Numbered from the stretch's first letter, positions 33,524 through 41,573 are shown. The stretch: DNA of 48,299 nt from Pseudomonadota bacterium (GCA_023404705.1 JAEYAU010000002.1:1-48299); one strand, 5' to 3'. Notes: generated by a model not told the origin, from the sequence alone. Numbers and translations are program-made.

Positions 33524-35098
33524 TCACGTCATTTGCATGAGCGTGTGGCTCTGCTCGCGCATGAACAGCGGCAGATAGTTGAAGCCGAAGCCGTTCTTGC
33601 CCGTGAGACCGGACCCTTTCCAGCCGCCGAAGGTCTGGATGCCGGGCCAGGCGCCCGTGGTCGCGCCGGAGCGGCGGTTGGCATAGAGGACGCCGGCCTC
33701 GGCAGTGTCGAGGAAGAAATCGAGGTCCTTCTGGTCGCGGCCGTAAAAGCCGGCGCAGAGACCGTAGTTCACGGCATTCCCGCGGCGGATCGCGTCCACG
33801 AGCGAGGTCACCTTCTGCAGCGCGACGAAGGGCAGGAACAGCTCCTCGCGCAGTTGGCGGTGGTCCGCCGGCAGATCCTCGACGATGAGAGGTTCGACAT
33901 AGACACCGCGGTCGAAGAGATCGCCGGAGAGCCGCTTGCCGCCGAACGTGATCTTGCCGTCACGCCGCGCCTCCGCGGCCGCGGCCGCATAGCGCGCGCC
34001 GGCGGCGTCGTCGATGATCGGGCCCATGAACACGTCGCGCGCTTCCGGAGTGCCGATCTTGAAGCGCGCGGTCTTCTCGACCAGCAGCGGCACGAAGCGG
34101 TCGTAGACCACGGCATCGACATAGGCGACCTCGCAGGAGGAGCACTTCTGGCCCTGCAGGCCGAAGGCCGAGCGCGCAAGGCCTTCGGCCGCGACCTCGA
34201 GATCGGCGCTGGCGGTGACATAGGTCGGATTCTTGCCGCCCATCTCGGCGATCACCGGGCGCACCTGATCGCCGCAGGCGAGCTTGGCGTGAATGGCGCG
34301 GCCGGCCGCTGTCGAGCCGGTGAAGACCGCGCCCGCGATGTCGGCCGCGACCAGCGCCTCGCCGGTCTCGTCATCGCCGCAAACGAGGTTGAGCGCGCCG
34401 GCCGGCAGGCCTGCCTCGATCAGGCCGCTGACGAAGAGCGAGGCCGTGAGCCCAGCTCCCGGGCTCGGCTTGTAGACCACCGTGTTGCCGGTGATCAGCG
34501 CCGAGACCACCATGTTGATCGGCACCGCGATCGGAAAGTTGAACGGGCCGATCACCGCGAAGACGCCGATGGGCTTGAGCCGCGTCGAGGTGCTCTCGCC
34601 CGGGACGGCCTGCGCGAGCTTTCGCAGATAGCCGTCGTTGCGGCGCATCTCCTCGGCGTAGAATGGAATGATGTCGAGCGCCTCCTCGGCCTCGCCGATC
34701 GCCTCGAAGCGGGACTTGCCGACCTCGAACAGCGCCGCGATGCCGAGCTCATACTTGCGCGCCGCGAGGATCTCGCGCCCGGCCTCGAGAATGCGCACGC
34801 GCTCCTCCCACGGCGTGCGCGACCAAGCCGGGAATGCGGCCTGCGCGGCCGCGACCACGCGCGTGACGGTGGCGCGATCGGCCGCGAAGCAAGTGCCGAG
34901 ACGAAGCTGCGAGTCGATCGGGCTCGCGATCGCGTAAGCACGGCCCTCGGTTGAGGGCTTGCCGCCGATCAGGTTCGCGATCTCACCGCCGAGCTTCGCC
35001 CGATAGGCCGGAATGGCCCCGTCGAGCATTTCCTGCAGGCTGGTGAAGTCGGCGCCGATATTGGTGTAGGTCACTCGCGGATAGGTCGTACCGTGCAT
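33524..35098 (-). CDS. Aldehyde dehydrogenase, 1-pyrroline-5-carboxylate dehydrogenase-like
   Basis: A 524-residue NAD(P)-dependent aldehyde dehydrogenase. Motifs in order: cofactor region GPFNFPIAVPINMVVSAL, VFTGSTAAGRAIH, catalytic base in EMGGKNPTYV, and catalytic Cys in GQKCSSCEVAYV. The long N-terminus and the GQKCS-type active site are typical of the P5CDH group (RocA/PutA C-terminal domain), which oxidises L-glutamate-gamma-semialdehyde to glutamate at the end of proline or ornithine breakdown. No proline dehydrogenase is nearby, so a related semialdehyde is possible. Starts at ATG 35098 with GGAGGAG a few bases upstream. Confidence 0.88.
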   Translation of the reverse strand: MHGTTYPRVTYTNIGADFTSLQEMLDGAIPAYRAKLGGEIANLIGGKPSTEGRAYAIASPIDSQLRLGTCFAADRATVTRVVAAAQAAFPAWSRTPWEERVRILEAGREILAARKYELGIAALFEVGKSRFEAIGEAEEALDIIPFYAEEMRRNDGYLRKLAQAVPGESTSTRLKPIGVFAVIGPFNFPIAVPINMVVSALITGNTVVYKPSPGAGLTASLFVSGLIEAGLPAGALNLVCGDDETGEALVAADIAGAVFTGSTAAGRAIHAKLACGDQVRPVIAEMGGKNPTYVTASADLEVAAEGLARSAFGLQGQKCSSCEVAYVDAVVYDRFVPLLVEKTARFKIGTPEARDVFMGPIIDDAAGARYAAAAAEARRDGKITFGGKRLSGDLFDRGVYVEPLIVEDLPADHRQLREELFLPFVALQKVTSLVDAIRRGNAVNYGLCAGFYGRDQKDLDFFLDTAEAGVLYANRRSGATTGAWPGIQTFGGWKGSGLTGKNGFGFNYLPLFMREQSHTLMQMT

Positions 35099-35235
35099 GC
35101 GTCTCCTCCTGGCGCGGAGAGATTAGCACGGCGGATTGTGACGGGGTGTTGGGGAGGCGGGTGCCTCGACATGGCGCGCATGAACGCGCCGCGGCAAAGC
35201 GCCAGGCAGACCCCTGGCGCTCGCCGAATGTCGGC

Positions 35236-35538
35236 TCAGCAGTTCTGCATTCCGGCCGGCCGGGTCCCGGCAGCCGTGCCCGGCTTCGCTGCGCCGCTCG
35301 GAGCCGCGCCGGTCGTGCCGGTCGTGCTCTTACTGGCGGTTCCGCCAGCCGTGGCGGGCTTGCTCTTCACCTGCTTGCTCGCCTCGTCCCAGCACTGGCC
35401 CTCGTTCATGGAGCCACCCGCGCCGGCGCCGGCGCCGCTGCCGGTTCCCGCGCCGCCACTGGATTGGGCGGAGGCCGCCGCCATTCCCACGGCCAGCAGG
35501 GCCGCAGCCGCAACCATCGTAATTCCTTGGAATTTCAT
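35236..35538 (-). CDS. Small secreted Gly/Ala/Thr-rich protein
   Basis: A 100-residue protein: signal peptide (MKFQGITMVAAAALLAVGMA, cleavage near ASAQ), a Gly/Ala-rich low-complexity stretch (SSGGAGTGSGAGAGAGG), a conserved-looking core MNEGQCWDEASKQVKSK, another Thr/Gly/Ala-rich stretch, and a C-terminal Cys (GMQNC). The two Cys could form a disulfide. GAGGAAA about six bases before the ATG supports the start. Short periplasmic proteins of this make-up are common in Bradyrhizobiaceae, with no known function. Confidence 0.75.
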   Translation of the reverse strand: MKFQGITMVAAAALLAVGMAAASAQSSGGAGTGSGAGAGAGGSMNEGQCWDEASKQVKSKPATAGGTASKSTTGTTGAAPSGAAKPGTAAGTRPAGMQNC

Positions 35539-35629
35539 GATCGTTTCCTCAGAATTGACGGGACCGGCATCATTGCCGGCCCGTGGGACGGTAATTCGGG
35601 CCGGCACGACATCGTTCCACTTACGTTAC

Positions 35630-35836
35630 TCAGCCCTCGAAAATCTGAGGCGCCGGAAACAGCCGCAGCAGCTCGTTGATCGGCTTCGCATAAATGTCGC
35701 GCCCGACCGGAATCGGGCTGCCGATGACGCGCTTATCCCAATAGCCCGACAGGTCGGGCGGCGGCTCGCGCCACTTCTGCAGCTCGGGCCCGCGCGGCCC
35801 GCGGACCCAGACGACGTATCCGGCAACGCTGCTCAC
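35630..35836 (-). CDS. Small hypothetical protein
   Basis: A 68-residue frame from GTG (MSSVAGYVVWVRGPRGPELQ) to FPAPQIFEG. Composition with Trp, Tyr, Pro and Ile looks more protein-like than the overlapping frames. It has no signal peptide or known motif. No strong Shine-Dalgarno was found. It sits between two secreted-protein genes and diverges from the one at 36013. Confidence 0.45.
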   Translation of the reverse strand: MSSVAGYVVWVRGPRGPELQKWREPPPDLSGYWDKRVIGSPIPVGRDIYAKPINELLRLFPAPQIFEG

Positions 35837-36012
35837 GGGTCACCATCAGCGATACGCAGAGCGCAGGCGCTCTCGCGGCTCATCATAGTGGAACGACAGC
35901 GCGAAGTATCGGGCCGTCGCCGTGCGGGCGACATGTGAGGTCGATCATACAGGCGCGCGGTGGGTGACCTTAGACGAGACGTGTGAAAACATGCGCCATC
36001 ACGGGAGGTCCC

Positions 36013-36414
36013 ATGCGTGCATTGTCTCGCCTTTACCTCGTCCTGATCCTCATCGCCTGGGCGGCGCCGGCGCTCGCGGCGACGTCCGAGCCTTACGCGC
36101 GCGGCGGGCGGACGCGAGAATTTGCGGTCGACGTGCAGCGCTATCGCCAGAGCGGCGAGCCGTTCCGCATCACGGGCCACTGCCAGTCGGCCTGCACCAT
36201 GTTCCTGGCGCTGCGCAACGTGTGCGTCGAACCGAGTGCGCAGCTTCTCTTCCACGCGGCCCGAACACCCGAGGGTACGCGGCGCATGTTCAATTCCTAC
36301 AATGGGCGGCTGCGCGCCTATCTCACCACGCATCGCGTGATGGACAGCCTCGCGTTCCACACGATCTCGGGCCAGGACATGATCAGCCGCTTCGGCTATC
36401 GCGCCTGCCGCTGA
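36013..36414 (+). CDS. Small secreted protein with a ClpP/crotonase-like Ser motif
   Basis: A 133-residue protein with signal peptide (MRALSRLYLVLILIAWAAPALA, split) and mature domain containing FRITGHCQSACTMFLAL, NVCVEPSAQLLFHAAR. The pattern GHCxSACTxxLA...CVxPxAxLxFHA occurs in periplasmic hypothetical proteins of Rhizobiales that resemble a short ClpP/SDH-type serine peptidase fold, with Ser in SACT and His in FHA as possible catalytic residues. That reading is inference. GGGAGG precedes the ATG at 36013. It is upstream of the peptide cluster but separated by a dedicated promoter, so it is not counted as part of it. Confidence 0.7.
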   Translation: MRALSRLYLVLILIAWAAPALAATSEPYARGGRTREFAVDVQRYRQSGEPFRITGHCQSACTMFLALRNVCVEPSAQLLFHAARTPEGTRRMFNSYNGRLRAYLTTHRVMDSLAFHTISGQDMISRFGYRACR

Positions 36415-36528
36415 GCCGCCGGTGAAGCTGGCCACGACCTCACCCTCATCTGACCCCTGCGGCGCGATCGCGAGATCGCGCGAGCTGGCGCGCGCCGGTG
36501 CGCGAGCCCTAGCCGCTGCGCTCCCCTC

Positions 36529-36557
36529 TTGACTGATACATCTTCAAGTTGTATTAA
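36529..36557 (+). promoter_or_regulatory. Sigma-70-type promoter with overlapping 19-base near-palindromic operator
   Basis: TTGACT (36529-36534), a 17-base spacer and TATTAA (36552-36557) form an almost ideal housekeeping promoter, rare in such GC-rich DNA. Within it, 36536-36554 reads ATACATCTTCAAGTTGTAT, a palindrome around a central C with a single mismatched pair (ATACAwCTT/AAGwTGTAT), overlapping the spacer and the first half of the -10. This placement is typical of a repressor operator. The peptide gene starts 30 bases after the -10. Confidence 0.75.
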
Positions 36558-36587
36558 TATCCAGTCACCATCTGGAGGAGCAAGCAC

Positions 36588-36755
36588 ATGGCTGACGACA
36601 AGAGCGAACTGAAGAAGTCCCTCGAGAAGTCCGTCGAGGAGATCAAGAAGACGATCAAGCGCATCGACGCGGCGAGCTCGTCCGAGCTCGCCGAGATCAA
36701 GGGCGTGACCCATGGTCTGAGCGCCTTCGTCGACTTCAACAAGGGTTGCGGCTGA
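36588..36755 (+). CDS. Probable RiPP precursor peptide
   Basis: A 55-residue peptide. Residues 1-30 are a charged, likely amphipathic helix (MADDKSELKKSLEKSVEEIK then KTIKRIDAAS), a typical leader; the tail 36-55 reads EIKGVTHGLSAFVDFNKGCG, with His42, Asp49, Asn51 and the single Cys54 as possible modification sites. GGAGGAG lies seven bases before the ATG. The gene is the first in an operon: a radical SAM/SPASM gene starts 57 bases later, followed by an HExxH protein and a JmjC-type oxygenase. I do not recognise the peptide as a member of a named class. Assignment as precursor rests on size, leader/core make-up and context. Confidence 0.75.
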   Translation: MADDKSELKKSLEKSVEEIKKTIKRIDAASSSELAEIKGVTHGLSAFVDFNKGCG

Positions 36756-36811
36756 GCCGCCGGGCGGGCGGCCAAGCGCCGCCCGCATTCGTTGCCGCCC
36801 GCATTCGCATC

Positions 36812-38131
36812 ATGTGGACACTCTCCAAATATCTCGTGGCCTCGAGGCCCCTGCCCTCCGACTCCCCGGAAGCGGCGCGGCGGATCCTCTTCTCCACGCG
36901 CACCTGCACCACGCTGCTGGTGGCGGAGTCGCTGTATGAGCGCCTGCTGGCGGGCCGCCTCGGCGAGATCGCGCCGGCGCAGATCACGGCGCTCTCGGCC
37001 GCGAAGATCATCGTCGATCGCGAGGAGGACGAGCTCGGCACGATCCTCGCCGAGAATGCCAAGGCGATCGCGGAGACCGAGCAGCTTTACGAATGCATCC
37101 AGCCGACCGCGGCCTGTAATCTCGCCTGCACATATTGCGGACAGAACCACGAGCTGCGCACACTCTCGGAGCGGAACCAGGACCTGCTGATCGCGCGCAT
37201 CGCGGCGCGGCTCGCGACCGGCCGCTACAAGCGCTTGAAGACCGCCTGGTTCGGCGGCGAACCGCTCTCGGCCATGAAGGTGATCCGGCGCATGGCGCCG
37301 CTGCTCGCCGAAACGGCCCGGCAACACGGCTGCGGCTACACTTCGGCAGTCGTCACCAACGGCATCGCGCTGACGCGCGAGCTCGCCCGCGAGCTCCAGC
37401 ATGAGCACGGCGTCGAGGAACTGGAGATCACGCTCGACGGACCGGCGCGCACCCACGATGCGCGGCGCGTGACGAAGCGCGGCGGGCCCTCGTTCGAGCG
37501 CATTCACGCGAACCTGCGCGCGATCGCGGCCGACGCCGAGCTGACCGCGAAGATCACGGTGCGCTGCAATGTCGACTCCACGAACCATGACGCGGTCCAG
37601 GAGCTGATCGACACGCTCGCCGACGAGGGGCTGCAGCAACGCATCCATCTCTACTTCGCGCCGATCCACGACTGGAGCAACGGCGCGGACCGCCAGTCGC
37701 TCTCGGCCGCCGACTATGCGCAGCAGGAGCTGCTCTGGCTCGCCTATATGCGCGAGCGCGGGTTCGCGGTGCCGCTGGTGCCGCAGCGCAAGCATTCGGT
37801 CTGCATGGCGGTCAATCCGTCGTCCGAGCTGACCGATCCCTACGGCGCGCTGTTCAATTGCACCGAGGTCTCGCTGGTGAAGCGTCTCGGCACGCCGAAC
37901 AGCTTCGCGCTCGGCCAGCTCGGCGAGGCGCCGCGCGCGTCCGAGAATGCGAGCCGGCTCGCCGGCTTCTACGGCGACGTAGGCAGGGGCGAATACCCAT
38001 GCGCAACCTGCCCGATGTTCCCGGTGTGCGGCGGCGGCTGCCCGAAGCAGTGGACCGAAGGAACGGCCGCCTGCCCCTCGGCCAAGCTCAACTTGCCGGA
38101 TCGCCTGCCGCTGCTGCTCGCCAACGCGTGA
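36812..38131 (+). CDS. Radical SAM/SPASM peptide maturase
   Basis: A 439-residue protein. The radical SAM [4Fe-4S] motif is C102-x3-C106-x2-C109 (ACNLACTYC), followed by GGEP (TAWFGGEPL) and a barrel. The C-terminus has a complete SPASM pattern: C331-x13-G-x4-C350, then C397-x2-C400-x5-C406-x3-C410, then C421, the seven cysteines that bind two auxiliary clusters. Residues 1-90 form an N-terminal domain that could be a peptide-recognition element. Such enzymes install thioether, C-C or C-O crosslinks or epimerise residues in small peptides. ATG at 36812 (MWTLSKYLVASRPL) is chosen; an in-frame start at 36746 would overlap the peptide gene. Next gene begins seven bases after its stop. Confidence 0.92.
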   Translation: MWTLSKYLVASRPLPSDSPEAARRILFSTRTCTTLLVAESLYERLLAGRLGEIAPAQITALSAAKIIVDREEDELGTILAENAKAIAETEQLYECIQPTAACNLACTYCGQNHELRTLSERNQDLLIARIAARLATGRYKRLKTAWFGGEPLSAMKVIRRMAPLLAETARQHGCGYTSAVVTNGIALTRELARELQHEHGVEELEITLDGPARTHDARRVTKRGGPSFERIHANLRAIAADAELTAKITVRCNVDSTNHDAVQELIDTLADEGLQQRIHLYFAPIHDWSNGADRQSLSAADYAQQELLWLAYMRERGFAVPLVPQRKHSVCMAVNPSSELTDPYGALFNCTEVSLVKRLGTPNSFALGQLGEAPRASENASRLAGFYGDVGRGEYPCATCPMFPVCGGGCPKQWTEGTAACPSAKLNLPDRLPLLLANA

Positions 38132-38138
38132 GGCCGCC

Positions 38139-39299
38139 ATGCCCGAACTCGACGCGCTCTTTCGGCTCGCCAAGTGGACGGAGAGCGACGACACGCTTCT
38201 CCGTCGTCTCACGTCCGGCTGGATGGAGACCAATTTCGCGCTGCTCTGCGCGCTGATGCGCGACCAGCGCGCGAGCCTGGCGATGCTCGAGCAGCTCGAT
38301 GACGCGGCGGTGGTGCGCCTGCTGCTCGCGCCATCCTTCGGCTACGCGCTGCGCGCGGGCGACCGCGCGGCCGTCGCGGCGCTGATCCGCGCCGAGGCGG
38401 ATCCGTATGAGACCTGGAGCGCGCTCGGCGATATCTGGCACGGCGCGGCGCCGCCACCGCACGCGAGGGACGTATTGCGCAAGTCTGACGGCGTCTTTCA
38501 CGCGCCGCGCCTTTCCTGCGGAATTCCGATCGACCTCTCGATCACGACGGCTGCAACGGTGCCTTCGACCGGCCTCAAGGATCCGGTCTGGCTCGACCCA
38601 GACGAGATCACCGCCGCGCTCGCTCGCCTCGATGCTGCCACCGACCTGCTCGCCGCCGTCAATGGCCATGCCTTCCGCCTCTTCACCGCGCTCACACAGA
38701 ACTTGGTGCTGCGCGCCTCGGCCACGGGCCGCGCGTCGCTGCGCAGCGGATCGTCGGCCGCGGCGCTCGGCCGGATCGTGCTGGTGAACTGCCAGGATCC
38801 GCAGATCGACACGCACGAGATCGCCGAGTGCCTGCTGCACGAGGCGATCCATACGGCGATCAGCTGCACCGAGCTGAGCGAGCCGCTGGTCGCGCCGGAG
38901 CTTGCGACCGATGCGTCGCTGGTGGTGCCGTCGCCATGGACCGGCGCGCCGCTGCACGTCCACGCCTTCGCGCATGCGTGCCTGGTCTGGTTCGCGCTGC
39001 ATTCCTTCTGGGCCTCGCGCCCCGCGCCGCGCTCCACATGGGCCGCGCAGCGGCTCGCTTATATCGCGCGCGGCTTTCGCTCCCGCACCTACGAGACGAC
39101 GCTGCGCGCGGCCGCCGGACTGCTCGCGCCGCATGCGGCGGCTGTCCTGTTCCAGGCGAGAGAATGCATTCCAGCAGGAGACGAAGGCGATGAACCCGGC
39201 GTATTTCTCGACCATCGAGCAGATCATGCAGCCCGTCGGCGCGGCGGCCTTCGCGGAGGCCTACTGGCAGCAGAAGCCGCTGCTGATCCCGCGGAATGA
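38139..39299 (+). CDS. HExxH-type putative peptide-modification protein
   Basis: A 386-residue soluble protein with H234-E-A-I-H238 (LLHEAIHTAISC), a metal-binding HExxH motif, followed by a His-rich helix HVHAFAHACLVWF. Overall layout (helical N-terminus with SFGYALRAGD, central GRIVLVNCQDPQID, then HExxH) fits the family described as HEXXH-containing putative peptide modification proteins, some of which were shown to be 2-oxoglutarate-dependent peptide beta-hydroxylases rather than proteases. Found next to radical SAM maturases in FxsB-like systems. Its last 110 bases overlap the start of the JmjC gene in another frame; the tail (DHRADHAARRRGGLRGGL) is therefore low-complexity and may be dispensable. 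Confidence 0.75.
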   Translation: MPELDALFRLAKWTESDDTLLRRLTSGWMETNFALLCALMRDQRASLAMLEQLDDAAVVRLLLAPSFGYALRAGDRAAVAALIRAEADPYETWSALGDIWHGAAPPPHARDVLRKSDGVFHAPRLSCGIPIDLSITTAATVPSTGLKDPVWLDPDEITAALARLDAATDLLAAVNGHAFRLFTALTQNLVLRASATGRASLRSGSSAAALGRIVLVNCQDPQIDTHEIAECLLHEAIHTAISCTELSEPLVAPELATDASLVVPSPWTGAPLHVHAFAHACLVWFALHSFWASRPAPRSTWAAQRLAYIARGFRSRTYETTLRAAAGLLAPHAAAVLFQARECIPAGDEGDEPGVFLDHRADHAARRRGGLRGGLLAAEAAADPAE

Positions 39300-40389
39300 T
39301 CCCGGTTTCTACGCCAACCTTGTGAGCCTCGACGACATCGACCGCGTGCTGTCGGAGGCCGCGATCCCGCGCGAGAACATCGACATGGGGCAGAACGCGG
39401 TCAGCGTCCCGAAGGACAGCTACTGCATCGACCGCTTCGTCAATCCGCAGAAGGTGCTCGCCTTCCATGAAGCCGGCGAGACCATCATCTTCCGCGGCGC
39501 GCACAACTGGTTCCCCAAGCTGATGGCGCTGTGCAACGACCTCTCGTTCTTCTTTCACTGCCGTGCCCAGGCGAACCTCTATCTCACGCCCGCGCACACG
39601 CAGAGCTCCTATCCGCACTGGGATTCGCACGACATCTTCGTGCTGCAGCTCGCGGGGCGGAAGACCTGGAAGCTGCACGAAGACCGGCTGCCGATGCCGC
39701 TGCCGCGCTACGAGTTCGCGCCTGGCCGCTACGAGGTCGGTCCCGAGAACGGCGCCATGACCTTCTCGGCGGGCGACTTCGCCTATGTGCCGCGGGGGCT
39801 GATCCACAATCCGGTAGCGGATGCCTACTCGATCCATGTCGCGGTGGGATTGCCGGTCGTCACCTGGGTCGAGCTGCTTGAGGCGATGGTCGCGCGCTGC
39901 GGCGACGCAAAGGCGCCGCTGCGGCAGGCGTTGCCGGCCGTGATCGGAGAGGATCATTTCGATCTCGAGAAGGTTGCGCGCCAGTTCGCCGAGCTCGCCG
40001 CGCTCGCCATGGACAAGGAGCGGCTGCCCGCGCTGCTGCAGGAGCTCACCGGCCGCGTGCTGGGCCGGCGGCGGCCTTCGGTGCGTCACCGGCTCGCCAA
40101 CTTCATCGCGCCGATGGAGCTCGGGCCCGACACGACCATCAAGGTGCGCCCCGACGTGCGCATCTCGCTCGAGAAGCGGCCGGCCGCGATCGCGGTGTCG
40201 TTCAACGACACGGAGCTCGAGTTTCCCGAGAGCCTCGAGCCGGAGCTGCGCAACGTGCTCGACCGGCGCCGGCTGAAGGTGCGCGAGGTCTCGCCGCATC
40301 TCGATTGCGGCACGGCGATCGCCGAGTCGCTGCTGCAGCATGGCTGCATCGAGGTGATCGCCCTCGACGGCAACCGGGCGCATGGATGA
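39190..40389 (+). CDS. JmjC/cupin-type Fe(II)/2-oxoglutarate oxygenase
   Basis: A 399-residue protein of the cupin-like JmjC group (related to RoxA/YcfD ribosomal oxygenases). Metal ligands are H143-W-D145 (YPHWDSHDIFVLQLAGRKTW, 20 residues) and H206 (GLIHNPVAD); the lysine of KTWKLH is the likely 2OG anchor. Residues 230-399 form a helical plus winged-helix-like region as in the ribosomal oxygenases. Such enzymes hydroxylate His, Arg, Asn or Asp side chains in proteins. Start ATG at 39190 lies within the end of the HExxH gene, and its stop overlaps the GNAT start (ATGA). In this operon the peptide is the natural candidate substrate. Confidence 0.85.
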   Translation: MNPAYFSTIEQIMQPVGAAAFAEAYWQQKPLLIPRNDPGFYANLVSLDDIDRVLSEAAIPRENIDMGQNAVSVPKDSYCIDRFVNPQKVLAFHEAGETIIFRGAHNWFPKLMALCNDLSFFFHCRAQANLYLTPAHTQSSYPHWDSHDIFVLQLAGRKTWKLHEDRLPMPLPRYEFAPGRYEVGPENGAMTFSAGDFAYVPRGLIHNPVADAYSIHVAVGLPVVTWVELLEAMVARCGDAKAPLRQALPAVIGEDHFDLEKVARQFAELAALAMDKERLPALLQELTGRVLGRRRPSVRHRLANFIAPMELGPDTTIKVRPDVRISLEKRPAAIAVSFNDTELEFPESLEPELRNVLDRRRLKVREVSPHLDCGTAIAESLLQHGCIEVIALDGNRAHG

Positions 40390-40895
40390 GCGGGCCCGGG
40401 CCACCGCTGCGATATCACCGGCCGGATGCCCGCGAGCGCGACTGGATTCGAAGCTGCCAGGCACAGACCTTGCGCGCGAGCCATGGCGGTGTTGCGCCCG
40501 CCGAGGAGGTCGCCTTCCTGGACGCGCGCTTCAATGCGGCGCTGTTCGACGAGCGCCAATGCGTGCTGGTGATCGAAGGCCAGGGCGCGCTCGTCGCCTA
40601 CGAGCTGATCGGCTATCTGTGGCTGGACATGAGCCGCGCGCCGGCCGTGAGCCTGCTCGACATCTACGTGGTACCCCACCGGCGCGGCCAGGGACATGCG
40701 ACCGCGACGCTGCGCCGCGCGATCCTGCACGCGCGGCGCGCTCATTTCACGCTGATGGTGCTGGCGGTCGCGGCGACGAACCCGGCGCTCGCGCTCTACG
40801 AGAAACTCGGCTTCGTGCGCACCGCGGAGAAGGAGGAGCACGGGCAGCGCTGGTTCCGGATGGAGCTGCGGCTCGACCGCGATTTCACGCGTTAG
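40386..40895 (+). CDS. GNAT family N-acetyltransferase in the peptide operon
   Basis: A 169-residue GNAT protein. Beta4-alpha3 region LLDIYVVPHRRGQGHATATL has the acetyl-CoA pyrophosphate-binding RRGQGHA, and the C-terminal NPALALYEKLGFVRTAEKEE is standard. Start ATG overlaps the JmjC stop by four bases, implying translational coupling and a shared task; it could acetylate the modified peptide's amine or give self-protection. Its last 11 bases overlap the end of the convergent oxygenase gene. Confidence 0.85.
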   Translation: MSGPGPPLRYHRPDARERDWIRSCQAQTLRASHGGVAPAEEVAFLDARFNAALFDERQCVLVIEGQGALVAYELIGYLWLDMSRAPAVSLLDIYVVPHRRGQGHATATLRRAILHARRAHFTLMVLAVAATNPALALYEKLGFVRTAEKEEHGQRWFRMELRLDRDFTR

Positions 40896-41556
40896 AGCTC
40901 ACGACGAACTCCGCATTGGCCGAGATGATGACCTTGTTGGTGCGACCGACGGTCGGTAGCGAGCCGTGCACGATGTGCGAGGGGAAGATCACCAAGTCGC
41001 CCTCCTCGGCCTCGATGACGAAGGACGAGTTCGACAGATAGGAATTTCCGAGATCGTGCCGGTCGTCGAGCTTGGTGCGCGGCGAGAGCAGATAGGTCGC
41101 GCCGTTCTGCGCGCCGGCTGAGGGGTCCTTCTGGAGATAGTAGACGCAGGACCAGGAGCCGCCATGCGAGTGCGGCAGGACGAAGCCCTGCTCGCTGTAC
41201 TCGATGAACCAGGAGTCGACGATCCGCAGCGCGACGTCGTCGCGCGTGACGCCCTTGCGGCTCCAAGGGTCGCGGTTCACGCGGCCCGCGACGTCGAGGA
41301 ATGTCTCGCGCGCGAAGGCGAGGAAGTCGCGGAAGCAGGCGGTGCCGGCGAGACGGTCGAAGAGATCGTAGTGGCTCTCGAACAGCCGGATGTTCTCGCC
41401 CCTGCCCCGCCCGGCGCCCTTCGCCTTGAGATCGAACAGCACATCCAGCATCGCGTCCCGTTGCGCCGCGTGACCCGCGAAGGTCCGTTTGTGCACGAAC
41501 GTCCCCCACAAGGCGCTCAGCGCCATGCCATCAGGCTCATGGGTCAGGATGCGCAT
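40885..41556 (-). CDS. Putative 2OG-Fe(II) oxygenase, convergent with the peptide operon
   Basis: A 223-residue protein resembling the small putative 2OG-Fe(II) oxygenase family (PF13759-like). The double-stranded beta-helix signals are LPHSHGGSWSCVYYL (H129, H131) and GDLVIFPSHIVHGSLP (H194, H197); the facial triad is presumably one of H129/H131, an acidic or second His, and H197. A conventional HxD is not evident, since the motif reads HSH, so metal binding is inferred. ATG at 41556 with GAGG five bases upstream is chosen over a GTG two codons earlier. The 3' end overlaps the GNAT gene. It probably belongs to the peptide locus by position and by a promoter element similar to the operon's. 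Confidence 0.7.
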   Translation of the reverse strand: MRILTHEPDGMALSALWGTFVHKRTFAGHAAQRDAMLDVLFDLKAKGAGRGRGENIRLFESHYDLFDRLAGTACFRDFLAFARETFLDVAGRVNRDPWSRKGVTRDDVALRIVDSWFIEYSEQGFVLPHSHGGSWSCVYYLQKDPSAGAQNGATYLLSPRTKLDDRHDLGNSYLSNSSFVIEAEEGDLVIFPSHIVHGSLPTVGRTNKVIISANAEFVVSSNA

Positions 41557-41573
41557 CGGCACCTCGGCTGCGG

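Noticed and set aside
36013..36414. Including the secreted protein as first gene of the peptide operon
   Set aside because: A strong separate promoter (36529-36557) lies between it and the peptide gene; kept only as a speculative neighbour.
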